This document shows, in pieces, positions 6,178 to 8,575 of a stretch of DNA of 8,575 nt. The translations under genes were made by a program, and so were the position numbers. The DNA comes from Spirochaetales bacterium. GTDB taxonomy: Bacteria > Spirochaetota > Spirochaetia > Treponematales > UBA12059. Position 1 is the stretch's first letter. Every line of letters begins with the position of its first letter. The notes under the pieces are model-generated. The model ran no database searches. It worked only from the letters and a program-made list of their open reading frames with translations, and was not told the origin of the DNA. The stretch covers positions 1-8,575 of the forward strand of contig JAFGUM010000096.1 in assembly GCA_016938515.1 (NCBI GenBank), given 5' to 3'.

Positions 6178-6360
6178 TTACTCCGCTACTTTTTCAATCG
6201 GGGCGTCGGGAGCATTTTTCTTGACGCTTTCGATACCGTTGATGCATGAGTCTTTCGATTCGTACGCTTCGCTTACGGCTATTATCTGGCCATTGCCTGC
6301 TTTGAGCCTGAAGCGAAATTTACCCTTTTTGTCTTCGTAATACTCAAATTTTCCAGCCAT
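6178..6360 (-). CDS. DUF1508 (YegP-like) small protein
   Basis: A 60-aa protein consisting of a single DUF1508 repeat: GKFEYYEDKKGKFRFRLKAG (residues 3-22), then GQIIAVSEAYESKDSCINGI (24-43) and ESVKKNAPDA (44-53). E. coli YegP carries two such repeats in about 110 aa; single-repeat forms near 60 aa are common. The biochemical function of the family is not established. The ATG (complement of 6358-6360) is preferred over an in-frame upstream start at 6489 because a near-perfect Shine-Dalgarno, AAGGAGGG, lies at 6365-6372 on this strand and because family similarity starts here. It converges with uxuA and is transcribed divergently from the TPR lipoprotein gene. Confidence 0.88.
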   Translation of the reverse strand: MAGKFEYYEDKKGKFRFRLKAGNGQIIAVSEAYESKDSCINGIESVKKNAPDAPIEKVAE

Positions 6361-6394
6361 TAAGCCCTCCTTGTCCGAAAAAACATACGTACCA

Positions 6395-6423
6395 TTGATA
6401 CTAGCACCCGCCAAATCACTAAT
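6395..6423 (+). promoter_or_regulatory. Possible promoter of the TPR lipoprotein-tolC operon
   Basis: TTGATA (6395-6400) and ACTAAT (6418-6423) are spaced by 17 bases on the plus strand. The -10 box is a modest match and the leader would be about 80 nt. It lies face to face with, and almost fully overlaps, the minus-strand promoter of the DUF1508 gene. No better plus-strand candidate was seen nearer the start codon. Confidence 0.3.
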
Positions 6424-6426
6424 CAA
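6398..6426 (-). promoter_or_regulatory. Putative promoter of the DUF1508 gene
   Basis: On the minus strand TTGATT (complement of 6421-6426) and TAGTAT (complement of 6398-6403) are separated by 17 bases, with a TGC extension before the -10 box (extended -10 form). The predicted start near 6391 gives a leader of about 30 nt. Confidence 0.5.
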
Positions 6427-6506
6427 GTTTTTTATCGTTTCTTGCCCTTTTGTGCGTAAGCGCTGGTGCGCCGGTGTGCGTAGTAGCATGGAACGGAGGG
6501 CTCATC

Positions 6507-7214
6507 GTGAATATAAGAACGAGGCAAAAAGCGTGTGCAGGATTGACCAAGGAGCTAAATCGCACGCCAGCTACAGGAATACCGCTACTGCTGCTTGCGT
6601 TGGCCTGTGTTCAGGGTTCTTGCGCGGTGAGCGGTAATGATGCGGCTACCACTGCGTACACCAGAGCAACTGCAGCATACGAAGCTGGTGATATGGACGA
6701 AGCACGAATCGAGGCTGCAACAGCCGCCAGCCTTGATCCGTCAATGCTCGATGCTCGATTGCTACTGGGTAAAGCGTTCTTTTTTCTGGAACTCGACGAC
6801 CAATCCATAACGACCCTGTCAGCTACCTTGCGCCGGGTGCCTCGTGCAGGTGAAACAGCGTTGTGGTTGGCGCGTGCGTACCGGATGGCGGATGAGTCAG
6901 ATAAGGCTATTGCAACCTGTGAGACGCTACTGGCTTCTGACCCGGCCAGCGTAGCCGCCCTCAGGCTACGCGCAACCCTGGCTATGGACGATGACGATAC
7001 AGCCAGCGCCTTGCGATACCTCAACATGGCTGTAGAAGCATCAGCTGAAACAGGTATGGCTTTTCTTGACAGAGCCGCAATCAGGTGGGCGTTTGGAGAC
7101 CGCGAAGGAACATACGCTGATCTGGAAACAGCCATGATGACACTGCCGAGAGGGTCCCACGCCCTGGTAGAGGTTGGAAGGCTCATAGATGATCTGAAGG
7201 CTCTGGAACCGTGA
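6507..7214 (+). CDS. TPR-repeat lipoprotein
   Basis: The GTG at 6507 is chosen because GGAGGG (6495-6500) lies six bases upstream; an earlier in-frame GTG at 6450 lacks a ribosome site. The 235-aa product has a basic N-terminus, a hydrophobic core (IPLLLLALA, 25-33) and a lipoprotein-type cysteine, either C34 (LALAC) or C39 (VQGSC). The mature part is built of about five TPR-like helix pairs (residues about 48-213), with the typical pattern of small residues and DP at repeat ends (SLDP, ASDP). It is rich in Ala, Asp and Glu. It probably sits in the periplasm anchored to the inner or outer membrane. The TPR repeats suggest a scaffold role. The following TolC-family gene starts inside its stop codon, so the two are translationally coupled and likely act in the same envelope process. 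The specific role is unknown. Confidence 0.82.
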   Translation: MNIRTRQKACAGLTKELNRTPATGIPLLLLALACVQGSCAVSGNDAATTAYTRATAAYEAGDMDEARIEAATAASLDPSMLDARLLLGKAFFFLELDDQSITTLSATLRRVPRAGETALWLARAYRMADESDKAIATCETLLASDPASVAALRLRATLAMDDDDTASALRYLNMAVEASAETGMAFLDRAAIRWAFGDREGTYADLETAMMTLPRGSHALVEVGRLIDDLKALEP

Positions 7215-8575
7215 AACGCTGCATGTGGTTACGCGAGACGCTGGGAGCGATCCTGTTGGCGTCAATTGCCTGCTCGTCGTGCTCCAGCTTGTACATCCGG
7301 CCAGTGTCCCTTGATACCGTGGCTGTGCATAAGAGCGCGCCGCCAGCTTCCGTGGGTGACCGACCTTCAATTAGCGTGCGAGAAGCCGCGCAGATGGCCA
7401 TCGACTTCAACCTGGAACTGCGGGCAGAGCGGGAGGCGCTGGAGGCCAGAACCGGCGCGTGGAAGCTGGGTTTGCGCGCTTTTCTGCCATCACTGACTCT
7501 GGGAGGCACCGTCGATGAACGACTTGCTCTGTACGCACAAGACTCGCTGAACACGAATGTCTCTTTGACACTGGAACAGCGCCTGTGGGATGGAGGACGA
7601 CTAGCCGCTTCACGCAAGCTTGAATCAGCAGAACTGGAACTGGCGCTGGTACATCTTGAAAGAAAGGCGGATGAAGTTGGAGAAGCGGCGGTAGCGGTGT
7701 ATAGACGCGTGGTGGTAGCGCGGAAGCGTCTTGAAATACAGCGTGGAGCTCTGCAAGCCGCGACGCTTGAGCGCACGATACTGGCAGCAGAATTGACTGC
7801 TGGCCTCGCGACATCCATGGATCTGCTTGTCGCGGACCTGGAGCTGAAGCGTCAGGACATAGAGGTGCAGGAAGCAGCCGTCGTCGTCGACATGGCTGAA
7901 GACGAACTCGCCGCCGCTATCGGTCTGATGGATGTGCCGATTCTGGCTGATGCCATGATCGATACCTGCACAAGGCTGGCACTAAACGTCGATTCGCTGC
8001 GCTTACTCGCGGTCACACGTTCCACTGAGCTGGAAGCCGCGCGCGCGGCTATCGTAAGAAAGCAGGCGGAAGCACTGGCCGCCGGTTTTTCGTGGCTACC
8101 GGAGCTTGGACTGCGAGCGAGCGCCTGGTTGTCTGGAGCGGAGTTGCCGCTAACCGATGCGTCATGGTCTATCGGGTTGAACATCGATTTTGGCGGGGCG
8201 TTTCTGAGCGGCTCCGCAGGCGTTGAAATTAGCGGGGAAACGTCTGCTACGCGCAGCGCACACAACAACTGGTCCGCAGTGCCGATCCCTGACCCCGCCG
8301 CCGCTCTTGATCGAAAGAACACGCAACTGGCTCTCAGGCTGGCAGAGGATGGATACCGCGCACTCGTAGATCGAATAGACCGAGAAGCCAGAGCGGCGGC
8401 TCTCGGGTACGAAAGCGCTGTTGAAATAACCGCTGTCAGAGCGGCAGCGCTTGAAGCGGCAAAAGCCGCGCGGGAACTGTCGAAGCTGCGGGTACAGTTG
8501 GGACAATCGGCACGGTCTGAGCTCATCAAAGCAGAGCTCGAGTTGGCAACGTATGAAACCGAGTTGGTGGACTCC
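7211..8575 (+). CDS. TolC-family outer-membrane efflux protein, lipoprotein-like (3' end outside window)
   Basis: The frame from GTG 7211 (GTGA overlap with the previous stop) is open for 455 codons to the window end. The N-terminus is a lipoprotein-like signal (LLASIAC, C21; also C24). The OEP fold appears as two similar halves. The first (about 54-245) has SVREAAQMAIDFNLELRAE, AFLPSLTLGG, the beta-barrel to helix turn LEQRLWDGGRLAASRK, long Ala/Glu/Leu-rich coiled helices and GLATSMDLLVADLELK. The second (about 265-455) has a matching WLPELGLRASAW, LNIDFGGAFLSGSAG and LGQSARSELIKAELEL. TolC-family trimers form the outer-membrane channel and periplasmic tunnel of efflux pumps and type I secretion systems. 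Only the last helical turns should be missing. A membrane-fusion protein and an RND or ABC pump gene would be expected downstream but are outside the window. Confidence 0.9.
   Translation, partial: MKRCMWLRETLGAILLASIACSSCSSLYIRPVSLDTVAVHKSAPPASVGDRPSISVREAAQMAIDFNLELRAEREALEARTGAWKLGLRAFLPSLTLGGTVDERLALYAQDSLNTNVSLTLEQRLWDGGRLAASRKLESAELELALVHLERKADEVGEAAVAVYRRVVVARKRLEIQRGALQAATLERTILAAELTAGLATSMDLLVADLELKRQDIEVQEAAVVVDMAEDELAAAIGLMDVPILADAMIDTCTRLALNVDSLRLLAVTRSTELEAARAAIVRKQAEALAAGFSWLPELGLRASAWLSGAELPLTDASWSIGLNIDFGGAFLSGSAGVEISGETSATRSAHNNWSAVPIPDPAAALDRKNTQLALRLAEDGYRALVDRIDREARAAALGYESAVEITAVRAAALEAAKAARELSKLRVQLGQSARSELIKAELELATYETELVDS

Noticed and set aside
6361..6489. N-terminal extension of the DUF1508 protein to 6489 on the minus strand
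   Set aside because: AAGGAGGG sits directly before the ATG at 6360, the extension has no family similarity, and it would cover the likely promoter.
6450..6506. N-terminal extension of the TPR lipoprotein to GTG 6450
   Set aside because: No ribosome site there, whereas GGAGGG is six bases before GTG 6507; the extension would also spoil the signal peptide.
7183..8529. Long Ser/Ala-rich antisense ORFs opposite the TolC-family gene
   Set aside because: Their low-complexity composition is what the reverse strand of an Ala/Glu/Leu-rich coiled-coil gene gives; the plus frame is open and has OEP motifs throughout.
1..8575. CRISPR arrays, tRNA or rRNA genes, insertion sequences
   Set aside because: No regularly spaced repeats, cloverleaf-like sequence, transposase motif or terminal inverted repeats were seen.

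Overview
The window comes from a Gram-negative-type (diderm) heterotrophic bacterium. It carries an outer-membrane TolC-family efflux protein and lipoprotein-type signal peptides, and its coding DNA is moderately GC-rich. The loose lipoboxes and the gene set (CstA, single-repeat DUF1508 protein, short UxuA, ArsA-like ATPase, TolC-like lipoprotein) would fit a spirochaete. That placement is a weak inference, because there is no rRNA or marker gene in the window.

Layout. (1) nt 3-656, +: the 3' part of a tandem GNAT acetyltransferase gene cut by the window edge. (2) nt 657-1018: a gene-free, strikingly AT-rich stretch (about 29% GC over 721-900) ending in a strong sigma70-type promoter and Shine-Dalgarno for (3) cstA, nt 1019-2701, +, a CstA-family transporter. 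(4) nt 2702-2884: four consecutive stem-loops, the last resembling an intrinsic terminator. (5) nt 2885-6115, +: a compact five-gene operon encoding a 94-aa protein of unknown function, a single-domain ArsA/Get3-type ATPase, a 212-aa protein with one N-terminal membrane anchor, a MIP18/DUF59-family Fe-S-assembly-like protein, and mannonate dehydratase UxuA. Gene junctions are a 16-nt gap, a 4-nt ATGA overlap, and two junctions with zero spacing. (6) nt 6178-6360, -: a 60-aa DUF1508 (YegP-like) protein, convergent with uxuA. (7) nt 6361-6506: a divergent promoter region. (8) nt 6507-7214, +: a TPR lipoprotein, overlapping by 4 nt (GTGA) with (9) nt 7211-end, +: a TolC-family outer-membrane efflux protein, itself lipoprotein-like, running off the window.

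How the genes may work together. CstA-family proteins import peptides or pyruvate under carbon limitation, and UxuA is a hexuronate-catabolism enzyme, so both point to carbon scavenging. The most notable unit is the ArsA-like ATPase, DUF59 protein, membrane-anchored protein and 94-aa protein. Pairing a deviant-Walker-A ATPase with a DUF59 protein recalls the Mrp/ApbC-DUF59 partnership in Fe-S cluster delivery, but here the ATPase is of the ArsA/Get3 clade. The membrane-anchored partner and partly hydrophobic small partner could instead point to membrane-protein targeting. Nothing in the window supports arsenite resistance. The last two genes look like the start of a tripartite efflux or type I secretion operon.
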